A stretch of 64,000 nt of DNA from Methylobacterium sp. (GCA_020253445.1 JADCBP010000001.1:62001-126000), one strand, 5' to 3'; positions 1-9,776 are shown, counted from the stretch's first letter. The notes: generated by a model from the sequence alone, not told the origin. A program made the numbers and translations.

Positions 1-1
1 C

Positions 2-466
2 GAGAACATCGATTCGCTGGCGCAGAACAATCCTGTACCGCTTGGGCGCAACCTCCTGCAGGGCGAAAACGTCTCGGTGATGCTCGACGAGTTCTCAGGC
101 AACCCGATCAGGCTCGCAGGCGTCATGCTGACGGCCAGCGGCTACCTGACGATGTCGCAGCCCGGCGCCAGCTGGGCCAATGACACCTTCCTGCAGAATT
201 CGGCGACGCAGGCCCGGCAGGCCGAGACCATCCTGCTGCAAACTCAGGCGCAGTTCGCGACCTTCAACAACTACATGCGCGATCGCTTCGACCTGAACAA
301 GACCTATATGAGCGAAGCGAAGACCCAGGGCGACGAGATCGTGGCCGCCGACCCATCCGAGGAAAGCGCAAGCCTTCTCGCCTTGCAGACCCGACAGCAA
401 TTCGCGGTGCAGGCGGTCTCCATCGGCAATCAGGTGCAGCAATCGCTGCTCAAGCTGCTCGGGTGA
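2..466 (+). CDS. Flagellin, C-terminal part (cut by window edge)
   Basis: The frame is open from the window edge, so this is the last 154 residues of a flagellin whose start lies outside. It aligns along its length with the C-terminal part of the complete flagellin downstream: both have the stretch GRNLLxGExxSVxLxEFxxNPI, then a D-R-F/Y-D-x-N motif, DP/DV-x-EESA, a QQFAVQA motif, and a Q-S-LLxLLG end. This is the D0 C-terminal helix that packs in the filament core. It is clearly diverged from the next flagellin, so it is a separate paralogue, not a recent copy. A strong terminator follows at once, suggesting its own transcript. Identity as flagellin is secure; the gene name is not. Confidence 0.93.
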   Translation, partial: ENIDSLAQNNPVPLGRNLLQGENVSVMLDEFSGNPIRLAGVMLTASGYLTMSQPGASWANDTFLQNSATQARQAETILLQTQAQFATFNNYMRDRFDLNKTYMSEAKTQGDEIVAADPSEESASLLALQTRQQFAVQAVSIGNQVQQSLLKLLG

Positions 467-495
467 TATCCAGTCCGATCCGAGCGAGAAGAGAC

Positions 496-517
496 AGGGG
501 CCCCAGGGCCCCTTTTT
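496..517 (+). terminator. Rho-independent terminator after first flagellin
   Basis: Perfect 8-bp arms AGGGGCCC and GGGCCCCT, separated by two bases (effectively a small tight loop), run straight into a T-tract. It lies 29 bases after the flagellin stop. Confidence 0.85.
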
Positions 518-720
518 CCTGCCCTGGATTTTAAGGCGGCGTTAGCATTAACAAGCAATCAATCATTTACCGTAAACCCACGCGGCCGCGTCTCCGGCCT
601 TCCGTTTAACACTGATTTAGAAACGCCTACCCCACCTTCTGCACGTCGAGGGCCAGCGGGTCTGTGCCTTCGTCGATCCTGGCCAGGACGGCCATTCCAC
701 TTGCAACAGAAGGTGCAACC

Positions 721-2298
721 ATGTCTGTCGTTTTCAACGCCGCCACTGCGGCCAACGTCAACATTCTCCAGACCACCAACAAGCTCTTCCAGACTTCCCA
801 GAAGCGTGTCGCAACCGGCAAGTCGATCTTCAGCGCGGCGGATGACGCCACGAAATACACGATGTCGCAGACGATGCTGAGCCGCGCGAAAAACCTCAAC
901 CGCGTCAACAACAACATCTCGACGGCCCTCAAGACCCTCGAATCTACCGATAAAACCTTGATTCAGGTCGAAAAGCTGATCCAACAGATGATCGACATGT
1001 CTAACCAGGCGCTCAACGCGGGTTCGAAGACCACTGTTCAGACGAACTCGACCGCCAATATCAGTGAAACCACCGCCGTAAACGGCGCCTCGGCTGGCAT
1101 GCGCCTGTCGATCACCTCCGATAACGGCAAGAACTTTACCTACACCTTCACCGGCGCGACCGGCGCCACCAACTGGGGCCAGGTCGCGCAGGCGCTGAAC
1201 AACGCCAATATCGGCGTGACGGCTCGCTTCGAGCAGGGCACCCCGCGCCTCATCTTCGAAGCGACCGATGGCAATACCGGCTTCACGATCGACGGCGCGA
1301 CCTCGCAGCAGGTGATCGACGACCTGACCGGTCTCACCTCCGGTTACGATGGTGCCTACGCCGCATCGAGGTTCATCAACTCCACCAACGTTCCCACGGG
1401 CTTCGGCGGCAGCACCCCTTATGGCCTGCGCTTCGGCACGGGTGGCGCGGTCAGCACCGCCTCCACCTTCTCGGCCTCGTCCGTGGCGGCCGGCACCTCG
1501 CTGACCTTCCTCGGCGCGGATGGCGTGGCCCGCACCTGGTCCACGACAAGTGTAAAGAACCTCGATCAGGTTTTGGCGGAAATCAACGCGATGAATGCCG
1601 GCGTGAAAGCCGAGTTCGTGCAATCGGCCGCCGGCCAGTTCCGCATCGGCCTGCGCAACCTTGAGGGCAATGCCATCACCGTGCTCAACGGCACCGGCGC
1701 CTTCGATTCGGCCTCCGGCTTGGCTCGCTTCAACGCGGCAACCGGCTCGCCGGTCGTGCAGGGCAACCCGATTCTCGGCTCGACGAACAACGCGCGTCGC
1801 CTCGAACTCGGCCAGCAATATGAAGCCTACAAGACGGAAATCACGCAACTCATCGACAACAACGTGGTTCAGGCGGGTCGCAACCTCCTCCGGGGCGAGG
1901 GGATGAGCGTGATCCTGAACGAGTTCGCCGCCAACCCGATCTCCATCAGCGGCGTGAACACGACGGTGACCGGCAACCTCGGCCTGATCGCCCTCGGCTC
2001 GTCCTGGACCACCAACGGCAACATCCAGACCTCGCTGGCCCAGGCCCAGGCGGCGAGGCTGACTGTCGTCAACCTCCAGGCGCAGTTCGGCAACTACTCC
2101 TCGTTCATCCAGGATCGCTACGATATCAACAGGGAATTCTCGACCGACATGAAGACCTTGGGCGATGATCTCGTGGTGGCGGATGTCGCCGAGGAATCGG
2201 CGAAGCTGACGGCGCTGTCGACCCAGCAGCAATTCGCGGTTCAGGCCTTCTCGGCCGGCACGTCGAATGCGCAGTCGCTGCTCCGCCTGCTCGGCTGA
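721..2298 (+). CDS. Flagellin
   Basis: This is a complete flagellin of 525 residues, the filament subunit exported by the flagellar type III apparatus. The N-terminal D0/D1 region (residues 1-140) is helical, with typical NAATAANVNILQ and ATGKSIFSAADDA segments. The centre (about 150-390) is Ser/Thr/Gly-rich and probably the exposed domain. The C-terminal D1/D0 region has QQFAVQAFSAG and ends LLRLLG. I chose the ATG at 721 because AGAAGGT lies 8 bases upstream and the protein then begins MSVVFNAAT, as flagellins should; an upstream GTG at 664 would add a non-flagellin extension. The last 228 bases are almost identical to those of the relic at 3591-3953. The rich supply of exposed Ser/Thr fits O-glycosylation by the downstream operon, which is inference. 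Confidence 0.95.
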   Translation: MSVVFNAATAANVNILQTTNKLFQTSQKRVATGKSIFSAADDATKYTMSQTMLSRAKNLNRVNNNISTALKTLESTDKTLIQVEKLIQQMIDMSNQALNAGSKTTVQTNSTANISETTAVNGASAGMRLSITSDNGKNFTYTFTGATGATNWGQVAQALNNANIGVTARFEQGTPRLIFEATDGNTGFTIDGATSQQVIDDLTGLTSGYDGAYAASRFINSTNVPTGFGGSTPYGLRFGTGGAVSTASTFSASSVAAGTSLTFLGADGVARTWSTTSVKNLDQVLAEINAMNAGVKAEFVQSAAGQFRIGLRNLEGNAITVLNGTGAFDSASGLARFNAATGSPVVQGNPILGSTNNARRLELGQQYEAYKTEITQLIDNNVVQAGRNLLRGEGMSVILNEFAANPISISGVNTTVTGNLGLIALGSSWTTNGNIQTSLAQAQAARLTVVNLQAQFGNYSSFIQDRYDINREFSTDMKTLGDDLVVADVAEESAKLTALSTQQQFAVQAFSAGTSNAQSLLRLLG

Positions 2299-2324
2299 TC
2301 GCCAGCATCCGGACCAAGACAACG

Positions 2325-2357
2325 GAAGGCGGTGGGAAACCACCGCCTTCTTTTTTT
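2325..2357 (+). terminator. Rho-independent terminator after flagellin
   Basis: Perfect 11-bp arms GAAGGCGGTGG and CCACCGCCTTC around a GAAA tetraloop, followed by seven T. A textbook intrinsic terminator 26 bases after the flagellin stop. Confidence 0.95.
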
Positions 2358-2492
2358 CTCGCCACAGGCCCCAGCAGGACGGGATCGTGCATTAAATTCT
2401 TGTCAATGTTAACGAAAAATTGAAGCGGCGGGATGCAGGATCGGTCGCCGCAAGAATGCCTCCTCTCCGCGCGAGGGAAAAGGAACCTGCCC

Positions 2493-3557
2493 ATGAGCCA
2501 TGAAAAGCTTATCAAGGCGATTGATACGCTGAAGAACAACTCCGCGTGGCGCGATGCCTTCATCCAGAAGATGATCGAGCTCGAGAAACAGATCGCTGCC
2601 CCCGATTTCGACCCTCGCGACGGCATTACCGGCCCCATCGTGGATGCGCTCTTTTCCGAAGATGCGGTCATCCGGAAGGGCATCGCCAGCGGCCTGCAGT
2701 TCGAATTCCTCTATCGTTCGAAGATCACCCGCGACTTCATGATGTCGGAGCCGGCCATTCCGGACCATGTCTGGGAACCGCAGACCTCGCGCTTGCTGGT
2801 GAAGCTCGCGAAGGGTGCGAAGGTGGTGGTGATCGGCGGCGCTTACTTCGGTGACCATGCCTTGCTGGTGGCACGTGAAGCCGCCAAATCCGGCGGCGTG
2901 GTTCATGCCTTCGAACCCGATCATGGCCAGCGCGAAATGCTCGTGCGGAACATGAAGCTCAACAACATCATGAACATCGTGCCACGTTCCGAAGGATTGT
3001 GGGACAACAACTCTGATCACATCGTGCTGGTGGGGCATGATTCCGTGGCGCATCCGCAAGCGACGGATGCGCCGGACGAGAGCACCTTCAAGACCGTCAC
3101 GATCGATTCCTACCTGGAATCAGCCGGCGCCTCACAGCTCAACCTGATCATGGTGGATATCGAGGGCGCGGAAGAGCGGGCCCTGATGGGCGCAAAAAGC
3201 TATCTCGCGAAGCCCGTGGGCGAATCCCCGAACATCGTGTTCGAGGTGCACCGGCACTATGTCAACTGGGATAACGGCCTCGAGAATACCGATCTCATCA
3301 GGTTCCTGAAGCGCTTCGGCTATGTCGCTTATGCCGTGCGGGATTTCAACTCGAACTACGACCTGGCCAATAAGCCGATCGAGCTCATCCCCGCGAAGGA
3401 TGCCTATGTCGAAGGCCCGCCGCACGGGTTCAACATGGTCGCAGTGAAGGATCCGTCGATTTTCGCGCAGGCCGATTTCAAAATCTGCTCGGGCGTGAGT
3501 CCGAAACTGCTGCGCCACAAGGATCCGAAACTGCATCACCCCACCGACGGGCTCTGA
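2493..3557 (+). CDS. FkbM-family SAM-dependent methyltransferase
   Basis: A 354-residue FkbM-type methyltransferase, a family that O-methylates hydroxyls on sugars and natural products. The SAM-binding motif I is VVVIGGAYFGDHAL (about residues 111-124), followed by an acidic EPD at 141-143 that would hold the ribose of SAM. The family-typical TIDSYL and D-I-E-G-A-E motifs lie near residues 205 and 225. A helical N-terminal region of about 90 residues precedes the fold. I chose the ATG at 2493 because of the AAAAGGAA sequence ahead of it; upstream codons in frame lack a ribosome site. It sits between a flagellin and a flagellin relic on the same strand, so a role in methylating flagellin or its glycan is likely but inferred. 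Confidence 0.85.
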   Translation: MSHEKLIKAIDTLKNNSAWRDAFIQKMIELEKQIAAPDFDPRDGITGPIVDALFSEDAVIRKGIASGLQFEFLYRSKITRDFMMSEPAIPDHVWEPQTSRLLVKLAKGAKVVVIGGAYFGDHALLVAREAAKSGGVVHAFEPDHGQREMLVRNMKLNNIMNIVPRSEGLWDNNSDHIVLVGHDSVAHPQATDAPDESTFKTVTIDSYLESAGASQLNLIMVDIEGAEERALMGAKSYLAKPVGESPNIVFEVHRHYVNWDNGLENTDLIRFLKRFGYVAYAVRDFNSNYDLANKPIELIPAKDAYVEGPPHGFNMVAVKDPSIFAQADFKICSGVSPKLLRHKDPKLHHPTDGL

Positions 3558-3590
3558 GAGCAGCACAGGGAAGCACCCTTCCTCACCACC

Positions 3591-3953
3591 ATTCCCGCGG
3601 CGGATGACGACCCGAATTATACGATGCCGGGGACGATGCTGATCGCCCTCGGCTCGGCCTGGACCACCACAGGCAACATCACCACCTCGCTGGGCCAGAC
3701 CCAGACGGCGCTCACGGTTGTCAACAACCTCCAGGCGCAGTTCGGCAACTACGCCTCGTTCATCCAGGATCGCTACGATATCAACAGGGAATTCTCGACC
3801 GACATGAAGACCTTGGGCGATGATCTCGTGGCGGCGGATGTCGCCGAGGAATCGGCGAAGCTGACGGCGCTGTCGACCCAGCAGCAATTCGCGGTTCAGG
3901 CCTTCTCGGCCGGCTCGGCGAATTCGCAGTCGCTGCTCCGCCTGCTCGGCTGA
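3591..3953 (+). pseudogene. Collapsed flagellin relic (internal deletion)
   Basis: Directly after the FkbM gene, in the same frame as its stop, the translation reads TTIPAADDDPNYTMPGTML, matching residues 39-57 of the complete flagellin (IFSAADDATKYTMSQTML). It jumps without a frameshift to IALGSAWTT, matching the C-terminal region, and ends with a full D0 helix and LLRLLG. About 1.1 kb of flagellin is therefore missing, along with the first 38 residues. The 3' 228 bases (3726-3953) match 2071-2298 with about five mismatches. An ATG at 3624 could give a 109-residue peptide, but no ribosome site precedes it. It could be a decayed gene or a short D0-only flagellin-like protein; decay is more likely. 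Confidence 0.8.
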
Positions 3954-3985
3954 TCCCGCCCTTCTTTCCGCAAACAAACCAGAAG

Positions 3986-4018
3986 AGGCCCGCTTCGGCA
4001 CCGAAGCGGGCCTTTTTT
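3986..4018 (+). terminator. Rho-independent terminator after flagellin relic
   Basis: Perfect 13-bp arms (AGGCCCGCTTCGG with CCGAAGCGGGCCT) and six T. The survival of a strong terminator behind the relic supports its origin as a full flagellin gene with its own end. Confidence 0.93.
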
Positions 4019-4051
4019 CATGGGCGCGGGCAAGAGGCTGTTTCAGAATCG

Positions 4052-4059
4052 TTAACCAT
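4052..4059 (+). promoter_or_regulatory. Possible CtrA half-site ahead of glycosylation operon
   Basis: TTAACCAT matches the short form of the CtrA recognition motif known from Caulobacter and relatives. It lies about 150 bases before the glycosyltransferase start, in the only non-coding space upstream of the operon. An eight-base match alone is weak evidence. Confidence 0.2.
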
Positions 4060-4206
4060 CTTCCCTTAGGAATTGATAATGCCCGTCCGACTGCCCACCG
4101 GCGCGACGTGAGCGGCCAGAAGGCCGTTAACCCGCCCGGATCGTCGATCGGCACCCTCCGTTCCAGCAGGCGGAGGCCGCACCAGTTCAGGTTCCGGAGC
4201 TCCAGA

Positions 4207-6171
4207 ATGAAGTCGGCTGTGATGTTCGCCAAGGCCGTGGATTGCCAGCTCAATGGCAAGCCCGACGAAGCCAAAGTGCTCTACAAGAAACTGCTGCGAT
4301 ACTACCCGGAATCGTCTGAAGTGCTGGGCAACCTGGCCGTGCTCGTGAAAAAGGACGGCCAAGTGCGACTCGCCGAGCAGATGCTTCGCCGGGCGGTCAA
4401 CGCCAATCCGCAGAACTTTTCGGCGCTGACAACGCTCGCGAATATCAAGATCGCGGACCGGAAATACGCCGAAGCCAAGAAATTCAACGATATGGCGCTC
4501 GCGATCGCTCCTGGGGATCTGGATGCCATCGTCAATGAGGGCGTGCTTTTCATCCACGACAACAAGCTCGACGAGGCCGAATTCAATTTCTGGCAGGTGA
4601 TGCAGCGCGACCCGAAGCACATCACCGCGCGCATGAACTTCGCCAATGTCCGTCGCCTGAAGAAGGACAACATCGACAACTCGATCGCGATGCTGAAGCA
4701 GGTCGCCGAACAAGACCCCGGCAACGTCGTGGTCAATCTGATGATCTGCGCCGCCAACCAGGATGCTCAGCGCTTTGTCGAAGCCATCAGATATGCCGAA
4801 AAGGCTCTGGCGGCCAGCAACGGCCAGTCGGTCGATGCCCTGAACGCGCTCGCGACCTGCCTTATCGTGCTCGGCGAACTCGAAGAGGCGGTCGAGATCT
4901 TCCAGCGCTCGCAGGCCATCAGCCCCGACAACGTATTGACCGGCACGGCCTATCTCTTCGCGCTGAACTACGACGACCGCCGCACCCCGAAGGAGGTCTT
5001 CCACGAATATCAGCGCCTGGCCCACCTGCTCGGCAAGGACAAGGTTCAGTACAACCATTCCCAGCGCGGGAAGATCGAAGGCCGGCGCATTCGCATCGGC
5101 TATGTCTCGCCCGACTTCTACACCCATGTCGTATCGTTCTTCATCGAGCCGATCCTGCGCAACCACGATCGCACCCGCTTCGAGGTCATCGCCTATGCGA
5201 ACGTGATGAAGCCGGACGAGCACACGGTCTATCTCAAGCGCTATTTCGACAAATGGGTCGATGTCGTGCGCATGAACGACGATGAAATGGCCGCCCAGAT
5301 CCGCGCCGATGATGTCGATATCCTGATCGACCTCGCGGGCCACACCCATGGCAACCGGCTGCCCGTGCTGGCGATGAAGCCCGCGCCCATCCAGGCAACC
5401 TATCTCGGCTTCGGCTACACCACCGGCTTCGACCAGGTGGATTACTTCATCGGCGACGAAAACTTCACCCCGCCAGGCGCGGAGGCCTATTTCAGCGAGA
5501 AGGTGCTCAACATCCAGGCGCCGCTCTTCGCCTATAATCCGCCATGGCATCGCGTGCCCGAAATCGTTCCGCCGCCGGCGCTGACGAAAGGCTACGTGAC
5601 CTTCGGCACCATGACCCGCATGGTGCGCCTCAACACGCGCCTTCTGATGGTCTGGAAGCAGATCCTCGATCGCGTCCCCGGCAGCAAGTTGCGCTTCGAC
5701 CAGAAGACCATGGACGATCCCGAAACGGTGGAGCGCTTCTACCGCCGCCTCGAAGGGCTGGGCTTCGAGCGCAGCCGCGTGGAACTCGTGAGCACGCCGG
5801 AGCACTGGAACGGCTTTCGCGAATTCGATATCGCGCTCGATTGCTGGCCGCATAATGGCGGAACAACGACCTTCGAAGCCCTGTTCTCGGGCGTGCCGGT
5901 GGTGGGGAAGCGCGATCGCGTCTCGGTCGGCCGTTTTGCCGATACGGTGCTGAAACCGCTCGGCATGGAAGAGTGGATCGCCGACACGCCGGAAGAATTC
6001 GTGGAACTCGCGGTGAAGCTCGCAAGCGATCTGCCGCGCCTCGCGGATATTCGCGCGAACCTGCGCAAACGGATGACCGAGAGCGCTTTCTTCGATTTCA
6101 AGGCGCGCACGCGCGGGCTCGAGGCCGGTTATTACGAGATGGTGCGCCGCTATAACGAGGAACGCGCATGA
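4207..6171 (+). CDS. TPR/SPINDLY-type protein glycosyltransferase (GT41-like)
   Basis: A 654-residue protein with two parts. Residues 1-270 are helical tetratricopeptide repeats (for example [19 protein letters not shown]), which in this family grip the protein substrate. Residues 290-654 are an O-GlcNAc-transferase/SPINDLY catalytic region: [17 protein letters not shown] near the start with the usual histidine, [10 protein letters not shown], then [15 protein letters not shown] and a GVPVVG motif in the sugar-nucleotide half. GGAG at 4196 sits 7 bases before the chosen ATG. The stop overlaps the next start (ATGA), so it is translationally coupled to CDP-sugar genes. Family members use UDP-GlcNAc; the operon suggests a CDP- or derived deoxysugar donor here. 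Its place beside flagellins recalls Caulobacter FlmG, a TPR flagellin glycosyltransferase, so flagellin is the likely acceptor (inference). Confidence 0.85.
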   Translation: MKSAVMFAKAVDCQLNGKPDEAKVLYKKLLRYYPESSEVLGNLAVLVKKDGQVRLAEQMLRRAVNANPQNFSALTTLANIKIADRKYAEAKKFNDMALAIAPGDLDAIVNEGVLFIHDNKLDEAEFNFWQVMQRDPKHITARMNFANVRRLKKDNIDNSIAMLKQVAEQDPGNVVVNLMICAANQDAQRFVEAIRYAEKALAASNGQSVDALNALATCLIVLGELEEAVEIFQRSQAISPDNVLTGTAYLFALNYDDRRTPKEVFHEYQRLAHLLGKDKVQYNHSQRGKIEGRRIRIGYVSPDFYTHVVSFFIEPILRNHDRTRFEVIAYANVMKPDEHTVYLKRYFDKWVDVVRMNDDEMAAQIRADDVDILIDLAGHTHGNRLPVLAMKPAPIQATYLGFGYTTGFDQVDYFIGDENFTPPGAEAYFSEKVLNIQAPLFAYNPPWHRVPEIVPPPALTKGYVTFGTMTRMVRLNTRLLMVWKQILDRVPGSKLRFDQKTMDDPETVERFYRRLEGLGFERSRVELVSTPEHWNGFREFDIALDCWPHNGGTTTFEALFSGVPVVGKRDRVSVGRFADTVLKPLGMEEWIADTPEEFVELAVKLASDLPRLADIRANLRKRMTESAFFDFKARTRGLEAGYYEMVRRYNEERA

Positions 6172-6938
6172 AAGCGGTCATCCTCGCGGGCGGCCTTGGC
6201 ACCCGCATTTCCGAGGAAACGCATCTGCGGCCCAAGCCGATGATCGAGATCGGCGGCAAGCCGATCCTGTGGCACATCATGAAGATGTATTCCGCCCATG
6301 GTGTGAATGAATTCGTGATCTGCTGTGGCTACAAGGGCTACATCATCAAGGAATACTTCCAGAACTATTTCCTGCACATGTCGGACGTAACCTTCGACAT
6401 GCGCAAGAACCGCATGGAAGTGCATCGCGAGCAGGCGGAACCCTGGCGTGTCACGCTCGTCGATACCGGCGAAGACACCATGACCGGCGGCCGCCTGAAG
6501 CGCGTGGCACGCTATCTGCGCGATGAGGAAGCCTTCTGCTTCACCTATGGCGACGGTGTCACAAGCCTCGATATCGCGGCCACGCTCGATTTCCACAAGG
6601 CGCATGGCAAACTCGCGACCGTCACCGCCGTGCTGCCTCCCGGTCGCTTCGGCTCGCTCGGCCTTGATGGCGACCGCGTGACGGGCTTCATCGAGAAGCC
6701 GCGCGGCGAAGCGGGCTGGATCAATGGTGGATTCTTCGTGCTCTCGCCGAAGGTGATCGACTATGTCGAATCCGATTCCATGAGCTGGGAGCTGGAGCCC
6801 ATGCGCGCGCTCGCCGCCGAGGATCAGCTCCGCGCCTTCCAGCATGACGGCTTCTGGCAACCGATGGATACCCTGCGCGAAAAGAACCTGCTCGAGGAGC
6901 TCTGGGCCTCCGGCAAGGCCCCGTGGAAGACATGGTAG
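6168..6938 (+). CDS. rfbF: Glucose-1-phosphate cytidylyltransferase
   Basis: A 256-residue enzyme that joins CTP and glucose-1-phosphate to give CDP-glucose, the first step of CDP-deoxysugar synthesis. It begins with the nucleotidyltransferase signature [20 protein letters not shown] (residues 6-25), followed by [11 protein letters not shown], the GDGV acidic site near residue 128, and FIEKP and WINGGFFV further on. The length matches RfbF/DdhA. It overlaps the preceding glycosyltransferase by ATGA and the following dehydratase by a few bases, fixing both start and operon. It is the natural partner of the CDP-glucose 4,6-dehydratase that follows. Confidence 0.93.
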   Translation: MKAVILAGGLGTRISEETHLRPKPMIEIGGKPILWHIMKMYSAHGVNEFVICCGYKGYIIKEYFQNYFLHMSDVTFDMRKNRMEVHREQAEPWRVTLVDTGEDTMTGGRLKRVARYLRDEEAFCFTYGDGVTSLDIAATLDFHKAHGKLATVTAVLPPGRFGSLGLDGDRVTGFIEKPRGEAGWINGGFFVLSPKVIDYVESDSMSWELEPMRALAAEDQLRAFQHDGFWQPMDTLREKNLLEELWASGKAPWKTW

Positions 6939-7996
6939 CGACGGCCTCGCCAGGTTTCTGGCACGGCAAGCGCGTTCTTCTCACCGGCCATACCGGCTTC
7001 AAGGGCGGGTGGACGGCGCTTTGGCTCGCCCGCATGGGCGCCCATGTCGCGGGGATCGCGCTGGCACCGAACACCCATCCCAACCTCTTCCAAAAGCTCG
7101 GCCTTGCAAGCCTCGTCGAGAGCCATCTCTGCGACATCCGCGACCGCGAGGCCCTCGCCCGGCTGGTGCGCGCGGTAAAGCCCGAGATCGTGATCCACAT
7201 GGCGGCGCAACCCCTGGTGCGCGCGAGCTATCGCGAGCCGGTCGAGACCTTCGCCACGAACATCATGGGCACGGCGCATCTGCTGGAAGCCCTGCGCGGG
7301 CTCGCCGAGCCGCGCGCAGTCGTGATGGTCACGACCGACAAGGTCTATCACAATCTCGAATGCCCCTTCCCCTATCGCGAGGAGGACGCACTCGGCGGTT
7401 ACGACCCCTACAGCGCGAGCAAGGGCGCGAGCGAAATCGTGATCGCGAGCTACCGCGACGCGTTCCTGCGCGCCGAAGGCAAGGCCATCGCTTCGGCGCG
7501 CGCGGGCAATGTGATCGGCGGCGGCGACTGGTCCGGGGATCGCCTCATTCCCGATGCCGTGCGCGCCTGGCTTTCCGGCAAGCCGCTGGAAATTCGCCGT
7601 CCGCAGGCCATCCGCCCCTGGCAGCATGTGCTGGAGCCGGTCAACGCCTATCTCGTGCTGGCCGAACGGCTCTGGGCCGATACCAGCCTCGCCGGCGCCT
7701 ATAATTTCGGCCCCAACACGCATGAAGCCGCGACGGTGCGCGCGGTGATCGAACGCGCGCGCGCCGGTTTCCCCAAGGCCGAGGTGATCTACGGCGACGG
7801 CACCGACGGCCCGCATGAGGCGGGATGGCTGGCCCTCGAGACGGCGCTCGCGCGCACGAAGCTCGGCATCCTGCCGCGCTGGGGCATCGCCGAAAGCGTT
7901 GCACGCACCATGGCGTGGTACAAGGCGGAAGCGGAAGGGCAATCCGCCCTCGCCCTGTGCGATGCCGATCTTGCGGCCTTCACGGAGGCGGCATGA
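6932..7996 (+). CDS. rfbG: CDP-glucose 4,6-dehydratase
   Basis: A 354-residue short-chain dehydrogenase/reductase that converts CDP-glucose to CDP-4-keto-6-deoxyglucose. The NAD-binding motif [12 protein letters not shown] is the distinctive RfbG form of GxxGxxG. The catalytic set follows, with TTDKVY and a Y-x-x-x-K in [20 protein letters not shown] and RPWQHVLEP are family landmarks. The start may be the ATG at 6932, overlapping the rfbF stop, or a GTG three codons earlier at 6923; neither has an ideal ribosome site. It is translationally coupled to its neighbours. Confidence 0.93.
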   Translation: MVATASPGFWHGKRVLLTGHTGFKGGWTALWLARMGAHVAGIALAPNTHPNLFQKLGLASLVESHLCDIRDREALARLVRAVKPEIVIHMAAQPLVRASYREPVETFATNIMGTAHLLEALRGLAEPRAVVMVTTDKVYHNLECPFPYREEDALGGYDPYSASKGASEIVIASYRDAFLRAEGKAIASARAGNVIGGGDWSGDRLIPDAVRAWLSGKPLEIRRPQAIRPWQHVLEPVNAYLVLAERLWADTSLAGAYNFGPNTHEAATVRAVIERARAGFPKAEVIYGDGTDGPHEAGWLALETALARTKLGILPRWGIAESVARTMAWYKAEAEGQSALALCDADLAAFTEAA

Positions 7997-8553
7997 GCAT
8001 GCTTGCGGTCTCGTCCCTGCCGCTCGACGGCCTGATGCGTGTGGAGCGCAAGCGGCTCGGAGATGCGCGCGGTTTCCTCGCCCGTCTGTTTTGTGCCGAA
8101 ACGCTTCGCGCGGCGGGCTGGGTGAAGCCGGTCGCCGCCATCAACCACACCTATTCAGCGCTGAAGGGCACGTTGCGCGGCATGCATTTCCAGCACGCGC
8201 CCCATGCCGAGATGAAGCTCGTCACCTGCATCCGCGGGGAAATCCTCGATGTCGCGCTGGATCTGCGCGCGGGCTCGCAAAGCTTCAAAAGCTGGCACGC
8301 CGAAACGCTCTCGGCCGAGAATGGCCGCGCGATGCTCATTCCCGAGGGGTTCGCGCATGGATTCCAGGCCCTGACCGATGATGTCGAGATTCTCTACTGC
8401 CACTCCGCCGCCCATGCGCCGGCGGCCGAGGGAGCGGTGAATGCGCTCGATCCCGCTTTCGGGATCACCTGGCCCCTGCCCGTCTCGGCGATTTCCGAGC
8501 GGGACAAGCGCCATCCGATGACCGATTCCAGTTTCAAGGGGATCATCCTGTGA
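7993..8553 (+). CDS. dTDP-4-dehydrorhamnose 3,5-epimerase-like sugar epimerase
   Basis: A 186-residue RmlC-fold cupin. Family landmarks are FLARLFC near residue 30, LRGMHFQ near residue 60 with the catalytic histidine of RmlC, GEILDVALDLR, and IPEGFAHGFQAL. In this operon the substrate is more likely CDP-4-keto-6-deoxyglucose (or a C-methylated form) than a dTDP sugar; that is inferred from rfbF and rfbG upstream. GGAGG lies 5 bases before the ATG, and ATGA overlaps the dehydratase stop. RmlC-like proteins are commonly paired with C-methyltransferases of the type encoded next, giving branched deoxysugars. Confidence 0.85.
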   Translation: MSMLAVSSLPLDGLMRVERKRLGDARGFLARLFCAETLRAAGWVKPVAAINHTYSALKGTLRGMHFQHAPHAEMKLVTCIRGEILDVALDLRAGSQSFKSWHAETLSAENGRAMLIPEGFAHGFQALTDDVEILYCHSAAHAPAAEGAVNALDPAFGITWPLPVSAISERDKRHPMTDSSFKGIIL

Positions 8554-9776
8554 AATGCCGGCATTGCGGCACGCCGCTTCGTCATACCTTTCTGGATCTC
8601 GGCGCTTCCCCGCCCTCCAACGCCTATCTCTCGGCAGAAGGGCTCAAGGCGCCGGAGACGTGGTTTCCGCTGCGCCTGATGGTGTGTGACGCCTGCTGGC
8701 TGGTTCAGACCGAGGATCATGCGGGCCGAGAGGCCCTTTTCACCGAGGAATACGCCTATTTCAGCTCCACCTCGACGAGCTGGCTGAAGCATTCGAAGGC
8801 CTATGTCGAGGCGATGCGCACCCGTTTCGGCCTTGGCCCGCAAAGCCATGTCGTGGAGATCGCCGCGAATGACGGCTACCTCCTGCAATATGTGAAGGCG
8901 GCAGGCATTCCCTGCACCGGCATCGAGCCGACGCGCAGCACGGCGCAGGCCGCGCGCGCCAGGGGCATCGAGATCGTCGAGGAATTCTTCGGTATCGCTC
9001 TTGGCGAGAAACTCGCGCGCGAAGGCAAGGCCGCTGACCTCACGGTCGCGAACAACGTGCTCGCGCATGTGCCGGATATCAACGATTTCGTCGGCGGCTT
9101 CGCGAAGCTCCTCAAGCCGCAGGGCGTTGCGACCTTCGAATTCCCCCATCTCCTCAACATGGTGGCGCTGAACCAGTTCGATACCGCCTATCACGAGCAT
9201 TATTCCTATCTCTCGCTCACGGCCGTGCATCGCATCTTCGCGGCAAACGGGCTCAGCCTGTTCGATGTCGAGGAAATCCCGACGCATGGCGGCAGCCTGC
9301 GCGTCTTCGCCCGGCGCACCGACACGGGCAAGCACGCGATCACCCCCGCCGTGGCTGCGATGCTCGCGCGGGAGGAGGCGGCGGGCATGAAGCGGCTTGA
9401 ATACTACACTCCCTTCCAGAAGCAGGCCGAGCGGGTGAAGGACGACATTGTCGCCTTCCTGATCGAGGCGAAGAAGAAGGGCCTGCGTGTCGGCGCCTAT
9501 GGCGCGGCGGCGAAGGGCAACACGCTGATGAATTTCGCCGGCATCCGGCCCGATCTCGTGCCCTATGTGGTCGATCGGGCGGCGGCAAAGCAGGGGCGCT
9601 TCATGCCCGGCAGCCGCATCCCCATCGTGGAAGAGGCGCATCTCTGGGCGGACAAGCCTGATCTTGTCCTGATCCTGCCCTGGAACATTCGCGTGGAGGT
9701 GATGGAGCAGCTCTCAGGCATCCGCGCCTGGGGCGGAAAATTCATCGTCGCAGTGCCGAAGCTGGAGGTGACATGA
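8550..9776 (+). CDS. Sugar C-methyltransferase (zinc-binding, SAM-dependent)
   Basis: A 408-residue three-part enzyme of the TylC3/NovU type, which adds a methyl carbon to a 4-keto-deoxysugar. The N-terminus (residues 3-50) has the zinc-ligand pairs CRHCG and CDAC. The middle is a class I methyltransferase with VVEIAANDGYLL as motif I (about 105-116). The C-terminal third contains YGAAAKGNTLMNF and VVDRAAAKQGRFMPG, diagnostic of this family. The start is a GTG overlapping the previous TGA; an ATG nearby is out of frame. It follows a 3,5-epimerase-like gene, so the expected product is a CDP-linked C-methyl-6-deoxyhexose derivative (inference). Confidence 0.88.
   Translation: MKCRHCGTPLRHTFLDLGASPPSNAYLSAEGLKAPETWFPLRLMVCDACWLVQTEDHAGREALFTEEYAYFSSTSTSWLKHSKAYVEAMRTRFGLGPQSHVVEIAANDGYLLQYVKAAGIPCTGIEPTRSTAQAARARGIEIVEEFFGIALGEKLAREGKAADLTVANNVLAHVPDINDFVGGFAKLLKPQGVATFEFPHLLNMVALNQFDTAYHEHYSYLSLTAVHRIFAANGLSLFDVEEIPTHGGSLRVFARRTDTGKHAITPAVAAMLAREEAAGMKRLEYYTPFQKQAERVKDDIVAFLIEAKKKGLRVGAYGAAAKGNTLMNFAGIRPDLVPYVVDRAAAKQGRFMPGSRIPIVEEAHLWADKPDLVLILPWNIRVEVMEQLSGIRAWGGKFIVAVPKLEVT

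Noticed and set aside
690-712. Possible sigma-54 promoter just upstream of the flagellin start
   Set aside because: A GG...GC pair occurs near TTGCA, but the spacing is 11 and not 10 bases, and it overlaps the ribosome site region.
664-720. N-terminal extension of the flagellin from a GTG
   Set aside because: The 19 extra residues do not resemble a flagellin N-terminus, and a good ribosome site serves the ATG at 721.
559-2343. Long open frame of 594 codons on the - strand opposite the flagellin gene
   Set aside because: It mirrors the codon bias of the flagellin on the other strand, is rich in Arg/Gly/His without domain features, and has no ribosome site.
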